Shown here piece by piece: positions 47,331 to 56,127 of a DNA stretch of 64,000 bases (position 1 is the first letter of the stretch; every line of letters begins with the position of its first letter). Made by a program: the position numbers and the translations under genes. The notes beneath the pieces were generated by a model, which was given only the letters and a program-made list of their open reading frames with translations, had not been told where the DNA came from and ran no database searches. Source of the stretch: Rubrivivax sp. (GTDB taxonomy: Bacteria > Pseudomonadota > Gammaproteobacteria > Burkholderiales > Burkholderiaceae_C); assembly GCA_016707445.1 (NCBI GenBank), contig JADJHR010000008.1, positions 208,607-272,606 of the forward strand, given 5' to 3'.

Positions 47331-48314
47331 TCAGCGCGGTGACGCCGACAACGGGGCGTCATCGACCAGCCGGTGCAACCTTTGCATCACGACCGCCGAT
47401 TCCTCGACGATGCTGCGCAGCACCTCGCCGGCCGGCGGGACATCGTCGAACAGGCCGATGCATTGCCCGGTCGACAGCACACCGCGATCGGTGTGCCCGT
47501 GCAGGATCGTGTCAAGGTAGGCGTCGCCACCGACGATGTGACGCAGTTGCTCGAAGCTCGCACCCTGGCGCTCGAGTTCGAGTACCGCCTCGGCCTGCGG
47601 CGTCCGTAGAACGCGGCGCGCCTTGCGCAGTGTGCGTTCGATCATCACGGTGTCATGTTCGCTGGCTTGCTGCAGCGCCTGCTTGATGCCCGGGTGCAGC
47701 ACGGTCTCGCGCGTCAGCACGAAGCGCGTACCGATCTGCACGCCCTCGGCCCCCCAGGCCAGCGCCGCCACCAGGCTGCGCCCGTCGCTGATGCCGCCGG
47801 CGGCGATGACCGGGATCTCGAGCTCGGTCGAACCCTTGCGCACCAGCACCGACAGCGCCACGTCGTCCATGCCCGGATGACCCCCGGCCTCGAAACCGAC
47901 CAGCACCACACCGTCAGCACCGAGCTGCTGCGCCTTCTGCGCAAACCGCACGGCCGGCGCCACGTGAACCCAGATCATGCCGTGGCGCTTGAAGCGCTCG
48001 ACAAAGGGCTCGGGGTTGTTCCCCGACGTGAAGACGATGCGCACACCGAGCTCGCAGATGCAATCGACGAACTCGCTCATCGTTCGCCGCGAGCCGATCG
48101 AAATGTTCACGCCGACCGGCTGGTCGGTCAACACACGGGCCCGTGCGATCTCGGCCTCGAGCTCGCTTCGGGTCTCGAAGCAGCCGGCTGTGATCAGACC
48201 GAGCCCGCCGGCGGCGGACACCGCGGCGGCGAGTTCGGCACGACCGAGCCCCTGCAGGCCGCCCTGGATGATGGGGTAGCGAATGCCGAGCAGTTCGGTG
48301 ATTCGGGTTCTCAT
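47331..48314 (-). CDS. Nitronate monooxygenase-family flavin oxidoreductase (intact copy)
   Basis: A 327-residue FMN TIM-barrel protein. It begins MRTRITELLGIRYPIIQGG; the flavin-binding parts are AAGGLGLITAG, ADGVVLVGFEAGGHPG and IPVIAAGGISDGRSL. Members include nitronate monooxygenases, but in CoA-ester clusters relatives (for example IpdC of steroid ring degradation) act as double-bond reductases or oxidoreductases on cyclic CoA thioesters, and that reading suits the context better. Its ATG overlaps the stop of the tiny upstream gene by 4 nt, so translation is coupled. A damaged family member lies at 61668-62662. Confidence 0.92.
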   Translation of the reverse strand: MRTRITELLGIRYPIIQGGLQGLGRAELAAAVSAAGGLGLITAGCFETRSELEAEIARARVLTDQPVGVNISIGSRRTMSEFVDCICELGVRIVFTSGNNPEPFVERFKRHGMIWVHVAPAVRFAQKAQQLGADGVVLVGFEAGGHPGMDDVALSVLVRKGSTELEIPVIAAGGISDGRSLVAALAWGAEGVQIGTRFVLTRETVLHPGIKQALQQASEHDTVMIERTLRKARRVLRTPQAEAVLELERQGASFEQLRHIVGGDAYLDTILHGHTDRGVLSTGQCIGLFDDVPPAGEVLRSIVEESAVVMQRLHRLVDDAPLSASPR

Positions 48315-48529
48315 GATTCGATTCCATTGTTCGCATCGACCGTGTCGCGGTCGCCGAGCTCGCGCAGCAGGCTCCGCAACGCGCGGTCGATGGTGTCGAG
48401 TTGGCGACCCACCAGGTCGCCTCGGTTCGGGTAGTGGATCGTGGCGACCTGCGCCTGCAACTGGCGCAGCTGCGCGAGCAGCGCCGCGCCAACTGGCGAA
48501 GGGGTCGGAGAAGTCGCGTGAACGCTCAT
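48311..48529 (-). CDS. Small conserved-context protein coupled to CoA ligase 1
   Basis: A 72-residue frame starting MSVHATSPTPSPVGAALL. Its ATG shares 4 nt with the ligase stop (ATGA), and its stop shares 4 nt with the next ATG (ATGA), so it is tied into the operon at both ends, strong support for translation. The C-terminal half (RGDLVGRQLDTIDRALRS then LLRELGDRD) is a probable amphipathic helix. The same DLV...LLRELG pattern occurs in the small frame behind CoA ligase 2 (57882-58031). A start 9 codons earlier is also possible. Function unknown; a partner subunit of the ligase or kinase is one possibility. Confidence 0.7.
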   Translation of the reverse strand: MSVHATSPTPSPVGAALLAQLRQLQAQVATIHYPNRGDLVGRQLDTIDRALRSLLRELGDRDTVDANNGIES

Positions 48530-49896
48530 GGTGTCTGCCGGCGCTGGTCTCTCCATCGCCTCTCCTTGTAGGTAAAGCGCTCGATCTCGCCGGGCTGCAC
48601 CTCTTGCACCTCCATCGCGACACCGGTGCGCGCCTTGATCTGCGCGCGCAGTTCGACCAGTACACGTGCGCGCTGCGCAGCGTCGGCCGGCACTTCCGGC
48701 TTGAAGCACAGCATCACGCGCGCCAGCTCGCGGCCGTTGTCGGCCACTTCGACGCGGCCGTTGTACTCGTCGACCTGTGGGTGAGCGAGCACGATGGCAT
48801 CGACCGCCTCAGGCCACAGGTTCATGCCGCGAATCTTCAGCATCGTGTCGTAGCGCGACACGGTGCCAGCCTCGATGCCATCGAAGGGCCGCCCGCAGGC
48901 GCATTGCCGGTGCGACTTGAAGACCACCTTGCCGCCCGTGCGAAAACGCAGGATCGGCATCGCCTCGCGGCCGAAGGAGGTTAGAACCACTTCACCTTCT
49001 TCGTCCTCGCGTGCCGGTTCACTGGTTTCCGGGCTCAGGACTTCGGCGTAGACCTTGTGTTCCGGGAAATGCATCAGGCCACGGCGACCGTCGGCAAGGT
49101 AGGTGCCGTGCTCGCAGGTGCTCGCGATGCCACCGCCGGCCTGGGTGGACGCGTAGGTGTCGATCAGCTTCGCGCCCCAGAAGACCTCCATCTCGCGTGC
49201 CCACGGCACATCGAAGCCGAAGCTGCCGACCTTGATGGCCTTCAGCGCCGGGAAGTCGCGCCGCGGCTCGATGCCCAGCTCATGGCACAGCGTCGTCAAT
49301 CGGCGCAGATAGACCGGACCGGTGCTGAAGAAATGCGGCGAGAAGCGCCGCATCATCTCGAGCCGCGCCTGACCGTCCATGTTGCCGACCGCAAAGGTGC
49401 GCAGTCCGTAGTGCTGAAAACCCGCGAGCAGCGTCACCGGGCCGGCCGTGACACCGACCGGCACCATGTGGTACGCCGTGTCGCCCGGCAGCACGCCAGC
49501 CCAGTGCAGCGACGCTGCCCAGCTTGTGAGTGAATCACTGACATCGGCGGCGGTGTAGGCATGCACCTCTTGTCCTTTGCCGGAGGTGCCGCTGGTCAGG
49601 AAGCAGTACTCGAGCAGCGCGTCGTCCACTGCGATCGCGGAGCCCAGGGGTGGATGCTCATGCTGGTCCTCGAGGATCGCGAGCTTGTCGACCGTCGGAA
49701 CCCGGCGGCGGAAGTCTTCGGGCGTCCGGATCTCGTCCGGCGTCACGCAGGCGCGCTGCAGTCGTCCCCGATAGAACGGGCTCGTCGCGTAGACACGACC
49801 GAGCGTTGCGTGCGCGCGGCGCCAGCGCAGCGCCTCGAGTTCGGAACGCGACAGCTGCTCGATGACCGGATTGAAAAGTCTTCGATCCATGCGCAT
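48526..49896 (-). CDS. Phenylacetate-CoA ligase-like adenylate-forming enzyme 1
   Basis: A 456-residue PaaK-family ligase. The adenylation P-loop reads FLTSGTSGKGQEVH, followed by DTYASTQAGGGIASTCEHG, a Cys-rich CACGRPFDGIEAG, the hinge RYDTMLKIRGMNLWPEAVD, and the C-terminal domain ending at FTYKERRW. It activates a carboxylic acid to its CoA thioester using ATP. The ATG at 49896 has AGGA 9 nt upstream; an in-frame ATG at 49902 is closer than ideal. It is closely similar along its length to the second ligase at 58031-59416. It is followed by the tiny coupled gene and preceded by an acyl-CoA dehydrogenase. Substrate unknown. Confidence 0.92.
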   Translation of the reverse strand: MRMDRRLFNPVIEQLSRSELEALRWRRAHATLGRVYATSPFYRGRLQRACVTPDEIRTPEDFRRRVPTVDKLAILEDQHEHPPLGSAIAVDDALLEYCFLTSGTSGKGQEVHAYTAADVSDSLTSWAASLHWAGVLPGDTAYHMVPVGVTAGPVTLLAGFQHYGLRTFAVGNMDGQARLEMMRRFSPHFFSTGPVYLRRLTTLCHELGIEPRRDFPALKAIKVGSFGFDVPWAREMEVFWGAKLIDTYASTQAGGGIASTCEHGTYLADGRRGLMHFPEHKVYAEVLSPETSEPAREDEEGEVVLTSFGREAMPILRFRTGGKVVFKSHRQCACGRPFDGIEAGTVSRYDTMLKIRGMNLWPEAVDAIVLAHPQVDEYNGRVEVADNGRELARVMLCFKPEVPADAAQRARVLVELRAQIKARTGVAMEVQEVQPGEIERFTYKERRWRDQRRQTP

Positions 49897-49931
49897 CACC
49901 ATTCTTCCTGGGCGCTGCGCGGCCGCGTCGT

Positions 49932-51155
49932 TCAGGCTGCCGGGTAGCGCGCCAGCTCGAGCTTGGCGATCGCATTGCGGTGCACCTCATCGGGCCCGTC
50001 GGCGAAGCGCAGCGTGCGCGTGCTCGCATAGGCGCGCGCAAGCCCGAAGTCCTCGCAGACCGAGCCGCCGCCATGCAGCTGCATCGCCCAGTCGATGACC
50101 TGCAGCGCCATCGCGGGTGCGGCAACCTTGATCATCGCGATCTCCTGTTTCGCCGCCTTGTTGCCGACGCGGTCCATCTTCCAGGCCGCGTGCAGCACGA
50201 GCCAGCGCGCCTGGTCGATCAGGATGCGCGACTGCGCAATGCGCTCACGCGTCACGCCCTGGTCAGACAGCTTGCGGCCGAACGCCGTGCGCTCGAGCGC
50301 GCGCCGGCACATGCGCTCGAGCGCACGCTCGGCGCGCCCGATGGTGCGCATGCAGTGGTGAATGCGCCCCGGCCCGAGCCGGCCCTGGGCGATCTCGAAC
50401 CCCCGGCCTTCGCCGAGCAGCATGTTCGCCGCCGGCACACGCACGTTCTCGAAGTCGATCTCGGCGTGGCCCTCGGGCGCGTTGTCGTAACCGAACACCG
50501 GCAGGTGGCGCAGCACCTTCACGCCCGGGGTGTCCATGGGCACGAGGATCATCGACTGCTGCCGATGACGGTCAGCATTCGATGCGTCGGTCTTGCCCAT
50601 GAAGATCAGCACCTTGCAGCGCGGATCGTTGCCGCCCGAGGTCCACCATTTGCGGCCGTTGACGATGTAGTCGTCACCGTCGCGTTCGATGCGCGCCTCG
50701 ATGTTCGTCGCATCCGACGATGCCACCGCCGGCTCGGTCATCGCGAAGCCCGATCGGATCTCGCCGGCCAGCAGGGGCTCGAGCCAGCGCTCTTGTTGTT
50801 GCGGCGTGGCGTAGCGAACCAGCGTCTCCATGTTGCCGGTGTCGGGCGCCGAGCAGTTGAAGGGCTCCGACCCGATCGGCGAGCGGCCCATGATCTCGGC
50901 CAGCGGCGCGTATTCCAGGTTCGTCAGTCCGGCGCCATATTTCGATTCGGGCAGGAACAGGTTCCACAAGCCGGCGGCACGTGCCTTTCGCTTGAGCGCT
51001 TCCAACGTCTGCGAGACCTGAAAGGCGTTGCCGGCGGCGCGATGGTGGTCCATTTCCTCTTCGAACGCGGCCTCGGCCGGGTAGACCTGCTCGTCCATGA
51101 AAGCGCTCACGCGGCGCTGCAGGTCCTGAACCTTGGGGGAATATGAGAAGTCCAT
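49932..51155 (-). CDS. Acyl-CoA dehydrogenase (ACAD10/11-like)
   Basis: A 407-residue flavoprotein: MDFSYSPKVQDLQRRVSAFM, FAMTEPAVASSDATNIEARI (FAD motif), KWWTSGGNDPRCKVLIFMGK, HHCMRTIGRAERALERM, RTAFGRKLSDQGV and the end LHGGGSVCEDFGLARAYA. The KWWTSG and NDPRCK features resemble ACAD10/11 and bacterial LvaC. It lies 34 nt downstream of an aminoglycoside-phosphotransferase-fold kinase, the same two functions that are fused in ACAD10/11, where a 4-hydroxyacyl-CoA is phosphorylated and phosphate then eliminated. Pathway substrate inferred only by this analogy. Confidence 0.93.
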   Translation of the reverse strand: MDFSYSPKVQDLQRRVSAFMDEQVYPAEAAFEEEMDHHRAAGNAFQVSQTLEALKRKARAAGLWNLFLPESKYGAGLTNLEYAPLAEIMGRSPIGSEPFNCSAPDTGNMETLVRYATPQQQERWLEPLLAGEIRSGFAMTEPAVASSDATNIEARIERDGDDYIVNGRKWWTSGGNDPRCKVLIFMGKTDASNADRHRQQSMILVPMDTPGVKVLRHLPVFGYDNAPEGHAEIDFENVRVPAANMLLGEGRGFEIAQGRLGPGRIHHCMRTIGRAERALERMCRRALERTAFGRKLSDQGVTRERIAQSRILIDQARWLVLHAAWKMDRVGNKAAKQEIAMIKVAAPAMALQVIDWAMQLHGGGSVCEDFGLARAYASTRTLRFADGPDEVHRNAIAKLELARYPAA

Positions 51156-51189
51156 CGCGAGTCCTTGCGGAGAGAAGAAAGTGAAAGGG

Positions 51190-52269
51190 TCAGCGCCTGC
51201 TGTCGAGCGTGCACGCCAGCGCCCACGCCTGCTCGGCGAGCGGCCGCGCGCGCCGGCCGGTCATGACGGCGTGCTCGCTCGACGCATTGCCTTGCAGCGC
51301 GCGTGCGGCGACGCCCTGCAAGATGCCGACCAGACGAAACATGTTGAACACCATGTAGAACGTCCACGTCGACGCTGGCGGCGGCTCGACCAGGCCGACA
51401 CGTTCGAAGTAGCGTCGTGCGTACATTGCCTCGTCGGGAATGCCGAGCGCCGCGAGATCGACGCCACCCAGGCCACGCGAGCCCTCGGCGGGCAGTCGCC
51501 AGCTCATGCAGTGGTAGGCAAAGTCGGCCAAGGGGTCACCCAGCGTCGACAGTTCCCAGTCGAGCACCGCCAGAATGCGCGGCTCACTCGGATGGAAGAC
51601 GACGTTGTCGAGTCGGTAGTCGCCGTGCACGATGCGGCTCTCGCCGTCGGGCGGCAGGTGTTGCGGCAGCCAGTCGATCAGCCGCTCGACGGCATCGATC
51701 TTCTCGGTTTCCGAGGCGCGGTACTGCCGCGTCCAGCGCGCGACCTGACGCTCGACGTAGGCGTTGGGCTTGCCGAAGCCGGCAAGGCCGATCGCCGTGG
51801 GATCGACGCGGTGCAGCGCCGCGATCACGCGGTTGAGTTCGTCGAACAACGCGGCACGCTCGGCCGGCTCGAGGCCGGGCAGCCGCGGGTCCCAGTAGAT
51901 GCGGCCGTCGACGTGGTCCATCACGTAGAACATCGAGCCGATGACCGCCGGGTCCTCACACAGCAGCTGCGCTTGCGCGACCGGCACATCGGTCGCGGCC
52001 AGCGCGCGGATCACGCGGTACTCGCGGTCGACCGCGTGCGCCGACGCCAGCAGTACGCCCGCGGGCTTGCGGCGCAGCACCCAGCGGCGCTCACCACTGC
52101 GCAACAGGAAGGTCGGGTTGGACTGACCGCCGTTGAATTGTTCGACCTGCAGCCCACCGTCGAACCCCGGCAGCCGCCCGCGCAGCCAGGCCTCGAGCTT
52201 GTCAAGGTCAAAGGCCTGCTGCGGCGCAACCGGCCGTGTGCCCGAGAAGGCGTTCTGTGCCGAGCTCAT
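51190..52269 (-). CDS. APH-fold phosphotransferase (ACAD10/11-kinase-like)
   Basis: A 359-residue protein-kinase-like phosphotransferase. The N-lobe starts FDLDKLEAWLRG and VEQFNGGQSNPTFLLRSG; RWVLRRKP holds the ATP-site Lys; the catalytic loop is RIVHGDYRLDNVVFHP and the metal motif LAVLDWELSTLGDPLADF. The start ATG at 52269 shares 4 nt with the upstream SDR stop. The neighbour downstream is the ACAD10/11-like dehydrogenase, so phosphorylation of a 4-hydroxyacyl-CoA is the favoured role, as for LvaA in levulinate catabolism. It is not expected to be an antibiotic-resistance enzyme. Confidence 0.9.
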   Translation of the reverse strand: MSSAQNAFSGTRPVAPQQAFDLDKLEAWLRGRLPGFDGGLQVEQFNGGQSNPTFLLRSGERRWVLRRKPAGVLLASAHAVDREYRVIRALAATDVPVAQAQLLCEDPAVIGSMFYVMDHVDGRIYWDPRLPGLEPAERAALFDELNRVIAALHRVDPTAIGLAGFGKPNAYVERQVARWTRQYRASETEKIDAVERLIDWLPQHLPPDGESRIVHGDYRLDNVVFHPSEPRILAVLDWELSTLGDPLADFAYHCMSWRLPAEGSRGLGGVDLAALGIPDEAMYARRYFERVGLVEPPPASTWTFYMVFNMFRLVGILQGVAARALQGNASSEHAVMTGRRARPLAEQAWALACTLDSRR

Positions 52270-53042
52270 AACGCCGATGCTCCGCCGTCGACAGGCAAGA
52301 CCTGCCCGCTGATGTGACGCGAGGCCCCGCTGGCCAGGAAGACGATCGCACCCTTCAGATCCTCGTCGCCGCCGAGCCGGCGCAGCGGCGTGCGCGCGAT
52401 CACGGCGTCGCCGATGGTGTCCAGCAGCCCGGCCGACATCTTGGACGGAAAAAAGCCCGGGCAGATCGCGTTGACGTGGATGCCGTGCGGGCCCCACTCG
52501 CAGGCCAGCGTGCGCGTGAAATTGATCAGCGCCGCCTTCGAGGTGTTGTAGGCGATCGTGTGCACACCCGGTGCGGTGCCGCGCAGGCCTGCGGCCGAGG
52601 CGATGTTGACGATCTTGCCCCGGCGCCGCGGGATCATGCAGCGACGACCGACCTCGCGCGAAAGCACGAACGGCGCGTCGACGTTGAGCGACATCACCTT
52701 GCGCCAAGCCGCATCGGGATAGTCCTCGGCCGGTGCGGCCCAGCTTGCACCTGCGTTGTTGACGAGGATGTCGATGTCGCCGAAGCGCGCCACCACCGCA
52801 TCGACCAGTGCGGGCACCACGGTGGTCGCCTGCTGCAGGTCGCAGGCAAAGCCCGCTGCCTCGATGCCCTGCGCCTTCAGCCCGGCCTCGGCCTCTGCGA
52901 GTTCGTCGGCCTTGCGCGCGACCAGCGCGACGCGGCAGCCCATCTCGCCCAGCGCCTGCGCCATCTGCAGGCCGAGCCCGCGCGAGCCGCCGGTCACCAG
53001 CGCCACACGGCCCGAAAGTTCAAACAACTGCTGGACGCCCAT
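52266..53042 (-). CDS. SDR-family oxidoreductase
   Basis: A 258-residue classical SDR: VALVTGGSRGLGLQMAQALG (cofactor), NNAGASW, IVNIASAAGLRG with the catalytic Ser, YNTSK (Tyr/Lys), and the C-terminal ISGQVLPVDGG. The ATG at 53042 has AAGGAAAGG upstream; the longer reading to 53084 adds 14 residues with no support. It overlaps the kinase gene by 4 nt. Probable 3-hydroxyacyl-CoA or alcohol dehydrogenase of the pathway. Confidence 0.92.
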   Translation of the reverse strand: MGVQQLFELSGRVALVTGGSRGLGLQMAQALGEMGCRVALVARKADELAEAEAGLKAQGIEAAGFACDLQQATTVVPALVDAVVARFGDIDILVNNAGASWAAPAEDYPDAAWRKVMSLNVDAPFVLSREVGRRCMIPRRRGKIVNIASAAGLRGTAPGVHTIAYNTSKAALINFTRTLACEWGPHGIHVNAICPGFFPSKMSAGLLDTIGDAVIARTPLRRLGGDEDLKGAIVFLASGASRHISGQVLPVDGGASAL

Positions 53043-53064
53043 GGTTGTGCCTTTCCTTGTGTCG

Positions 53065-53856
53065 TCAGGACCAGATGCCGCCATTGATGTGCAGCGTCTG
53101 GCCGGTCATGTAGGCCGATCCGGGGCCGATCAGGAACAGCAGCGGGCCGACGATGTCGGACGGTTGCCCGACCCGCCGCAACGGAACCGATGCCGCGAAC
53201 TGCGCCGGGTCGATGCGCTCGAGCTTCTCCTGCTGGCCAGTGCCGCCCTGGAGAAAGGCCGTATCGACGACGCCCGGTGCCACGGCGTTGACACGCACCG
53301 CCGGCGCCAGTTCAGTTGCCAGCGCGCGCACGAGGTTGATCACGCCAGCCTTCGCTGCAGCGTACGGCGCGTAGCCGGGCATCGACACGCGCACGCCGAA
53401 GGTCGACGAGGTGTGCACCATCGATGGCGCGCGGCCCGCCTTCAGCAGCGGAATGACCTCGCGCGAGAGCAGAAAGGCGCTGCGCAGCGTGCCATCGACA
53501 ATGTCGTCCCATTGCGCGCTCGGCAACCGCTCGACCGGTGTGCGCTCGTGGGTGTAGCCGACCAGGTTGACCAACGCATCGCAAGCGCCCCAGTGCGCGC
53601 CGACTTCGCCGAGCGCACGCTGCACCTGGTCTTCATGCAGCGCGTCGCACGCGATCGCCAGCACGCCAGGCGGCGGCGGCGCCGCAGCGATGGAACGCTC
53701 GAGGTCCAGCACGACGAGTTCGAGCTGCGCCGCTTGGGCAGCGGCCACGAAGGCGCGGCCGATGCCGCCGCAGCCGCCGGCCACGACCACGCGCGTGCCG
53801 GCCGGCGGCAGCAGCAGCAGCAGTCCGGCATGGTTACCTGCCGCAGGCGAGTTCAT
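53065..53856 (-). CDS. SDR-family oxidoreductase
   Basis: A 263-residue SDR with variant cofactor motif VVVAGGCGGIGRAFVAAA, catalytic MVHTSSTFG, YAAAK and the ending YMTGQTLHINGGIWS. It is a second, divergent SDR, 22 nt upstream of the previous one, and its ATG overlaps the Bug stop by 4 nt (ATGA). Two consecutive SDRs suggest successive oxidations or opposite stereochemistry on the same intermediate; which step each performs is not determinable. Confidence 0.9.
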   Translation of the reverse strand: MNSPAAGNHAGLLLLLPPAGTRVVVAGGCGGIGRAFVAAAQAAQLELVVLDLERSIAAAPPPPGVLAIACDALHEDQVQRALGEVGAHWGACDALVNLVGYTHERTPVERLPSAQWDDIVDGTLRSAFLLSREVIPLLKAGRAPSMVHTSSTFGVRVSMPGYAPYAAAKAGVINLVRALATELAPAVRVNAVAPGVVDTAFLQGGTGQQEKLERIDPAQFAASVPLRRVGQPSDIVGPLLFLIGPGSAYMTGQTLHINGGIWS

Positions 53857-54824
53857 TTCACACCCGACTGTTCGATCAGCGTCTTCCAGCGTTCGCTGTC
53901 GAAACGCAGCTTGGCCGCAACCTGCGCGCTGTCGCCGCCCCACGGCGAGTTGAGTCCGCGGCGCACGTGGGCCTGGAAGTCTGGCTCGCTCGCAGCGGCG
54001 ATGCCCTCGAAGGTCAGCCGCGTGGTGATCGCTTCGGGCACGCCGGCGGGGGCGAACAAGGCCTGGGCGTAGGTCCAGTCGAGGACGTTGACACCCTGCT
54101 CGACCGCACTCGGCACCTGCGGCAGGAACTCGCTGCGCTTCTGCGCGGTGACGACGAGCGGCACGAGCCGCCCGGCCGCCGCGTATTCGCGCGTCAGGCC
54201 TTGCGAGACGAGGCCCATCTGGATATGCCCGGCGAGCAGATCGTTGACCATGGGCGCCTCGCCCTTGTAGGGCACGTGCACCATGTCAAGCTTGCGCTGC
54301 ATGCTCAGCGCCTGCAGCATCAGATGCGTCGTCGTGCCTTCGCCATAGGAGCCGTAGGCCATCTTCTTCGACTTGGCGGCGGCGAGCAGACCCTGCATGT
54401 CCTTGACACCGAGCGCTGGCGACGCAACCAGAACCAGCGGATTGGTGCTGACGCCCACCAGGGGCCGGAAGTCCTTGAACGCTTCGTAGGGCACCTTGAC
54501 GCCCGGAGGCGGCGTGACCAGCTGCGACACGATGGTGAACAGCAGTGTGTAGCCGTCGCTCGGCGCCTTCGCAACCGCATCCGCGCCGATCACACCCGAG
54601 GCACCGCCGCGGTTCTCGACCACGATCGTGGTGCCCAGCCGCGGCCCGAAGACGCCAGCGAAAGCGCGCGCGACCGCATCGGCGTTGCCGCCGGCGGGGT
54701 ACGGCACGACGAGGCGGATCGGCTTTTCGGGATAACCGGCCGCCAATGCTCGGCCGGTCACCAACAGTTCAGCACATGCTGCGCCGGCGACGAGAAGCGT
54801 GCGACGGCGAATGGGCAAAACCAT
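53853..54824 (-). CDS. Bug/TctC-family periplasmic binding protein
   Basis: A 323-residue receptor. Start MVLPIRRRTLLVAGAACAEL (signal with RRR near the N-terminus, ending GRALA), then GYPEKPIRLVVPYPAGGNAD, VVENRGGASGVIGADAVAKA, SDGYTLLFT and VHVPYKGEAPMVNDLLAG. The ATG at 54824 has AAGGAGA 6 nt upstream. It lies between thiolase and SDR genes inside the operon, which supports its role as the receptor for the acid catabolised by these enzymes. The membrane subunits are absent from the window. Confidence 0.93.
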   Translation of the reverse strand: MVLPIRRRTLLVAGAACAELLVTGRALAAGYPEKPIRLVVPYPAGGNADAVARAFAGVFGPRLGTTIVVENRGGASGVIGADAVAKAPSDGYTLLFTIVSQLVTPPPGVKVPYEAFKDFRPLVGVSTNPLVLVASPALGVKDMQGLLAAAKSKKMAYGSYGEGTTTHLMLQALSMQRKLDMVHVPYKGEAPMVNDLLAGHIQMGLVSQGLTREYAAAGRLVPLVVTAQKRSEFLPQVPSAVEQGVNVLDWTYAQALFAPAGVPEAITTRLTFEGIAAASEPDFQAHVRRGLNSPWGGDSAQVAAKLRFDSERWKTLIEQSGVK

Positions 54825-54862
54825 GGGATCTCCTTGGGTGTAGGGCTCAGGGAAGCAAGGAC

Positions 54863-56107
54863 TCAGACCTTGCCGAGGATCGTGGTCGCAGAGACGGCCT
54901 CCTCGCCGTCGTAGTTGCCACCGCCGTTGCCGGCGACCGCAATCCTTGCGCCAACGACCTGGCGATCGCCGGCCTCGCCCCGCAGCTGCGTGACCAGCTC
55001 GTAAATCTGGATGGCGCCCGTCGCCGCAACCGGGTGACCCTTGGCCAGCAGACCGCCGGAAGGATTGACCGGCACCTTGCCGCCGAGCTTGGTAACGCCA
55101 CGCTCGGCAAGTGCGCCGCCTTCGCCCACCGGGCACAGCCCCAGGGCCTCGACGTGCTTGACCTCGCCGTACGCGGTCGCGTCATGAACTTCAGCCACCG
55201 AGATGTCCTGCGGCCCAATGCCGGCCTGCTCGAAGGCCTTCAGCGCGGCCAGCCGCGGCACTTTCTTCTCGGCGTCGTCCGGTGCGTGCTTGACCCCCGA
55301 TACCAGCACCGTCGCGAGCACCTGCACGGCACGCTTGCGGTTGAAGCGCGCCAGCGCATCCTTCGAGCAGACGACGATCGCCGCAGCGCCGTCACTGATC
55401 GGCGCACACATCGCGCGCGTCAGCGGCCACGAGATGATGCGGTCGGCCAGCACCTCTTCGATCGAGCGCGGTGTGCGGTAGTGCGACAGCGGATTCATCG
55501 ACGCATGCCAGTGGTTCTTCGCCGCCACCGCCGCGAGCTGGCGCTGCGTCGAGCCGTACTTCAGCATGTGGTAGCGCGCACCAGCGGCGTACGAGTCCAT
55601 GAAGATGCTGCGCTCGCCCGACTCGGCCGCCAGCGCCTCGGGCGGCAGTGGCAGGTCGGCCGCCAGCGCGATGCTGCGCTTGAGCTGCTCCTCGCCAAGA
55701 TCGCGGTCCATCGCGCCCTTGAAGGCCTCGAACATCAGTTCGCGCTTGTCGGGGTAGTTCATCTTCTCGGCGCCCACGACCAGCGCCACCTCGGCCATGC
55801 CGGCGCGCAGGTAGGCCACCGCCTGGTTCAGCCCGGTGGTCGAGCTGGCGCAGGCGTTGTCGGTGTTGATGATCGGCAGGCCCTCGAATCCGTAGGCACG
55901 CAGCGCGCACTGGCCGCGGATGCCGTGCTGGCCCTCCATCAGCCCCTGACGGGTGTTGGAGAACCAGGCGACGTCGATCGCCTCCTTCGCGCAGCCAGCG
56001 TCGGCCAGCGCGGCGTCGATCGCCAGCGCTGACAACTGCTTGACCGATTTGTCGAGATGGCGACCGAGCTTGGTCATGCCGACGCCAACGATGTAGACAG
56101 GTTCCAC
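54863..56107 (-). CDS. Thiolase (SCP-x type acetyl-CoA acyltransferase)
   Basis: A 414-residue thiolase. The nucleophilic Cys86 is in NTDNACASSTTGLNQA; the general base lies in VNPSGGLLAKGHPVAATG (His358); and EVHDATAYGE matches SCP-x-type enzymes. The last canonical Cys is replaced in VAGNGGGNYDG. It is thus probably competent for thiolytic cleavage of a branched or cyclic 3-ketoacyl-CoA. No DUF35 gene is adjacent, unlike the thiolase-like gene at 107-1315. It follows the CoA-transferase beta gene by 20 nt. Confidence 0.92.
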   Translation of the reverse strand: MEPVYIVGVGMTKLGRHLDKSVKQLSALAIDAALADAGCAKEAIDVAWFSNTRQGLMEGQHGIRGQCALRAYGFEGLPIINTDNACASSTTGLNQAVAYLRAGMAEVALVVGAEKMNYPDKRELMFEAFKGAMDRDLGEEQLKRSIALAADLPLPPEALAAESGERSIFMDSYAAGARYHMLKYGSTQRQLAAVAAKNHWHASMNPLSHYRTPRSIEEVLADRIISWPLTRAMCAPISDGAAAIVVCSKDALARFNRKRAVQVLATVLVSGVKHAPDDAEKKVPRLAALKAFEQAGIGPQDISVAEVHDATAYGEVKHVEALGLCPVGEGGALAERGVTKLGGKVPVNPSGGLLAKGHPVAATGAIQIYELVTQLRGEAGDRQVVGARIAVAGNGGGNYDGEEAVSATTILGKV

Positions 56108-56127
56108 GGTGTGCTCCTCGCAGCAGT

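Noticed and set aside
51190..52269. Aminoglycoside resistance kinase
   Set aside because: The fold is shared but the operon context and acyl-CoA dehydrogenase partner fit ACAD10/11-type kinases.
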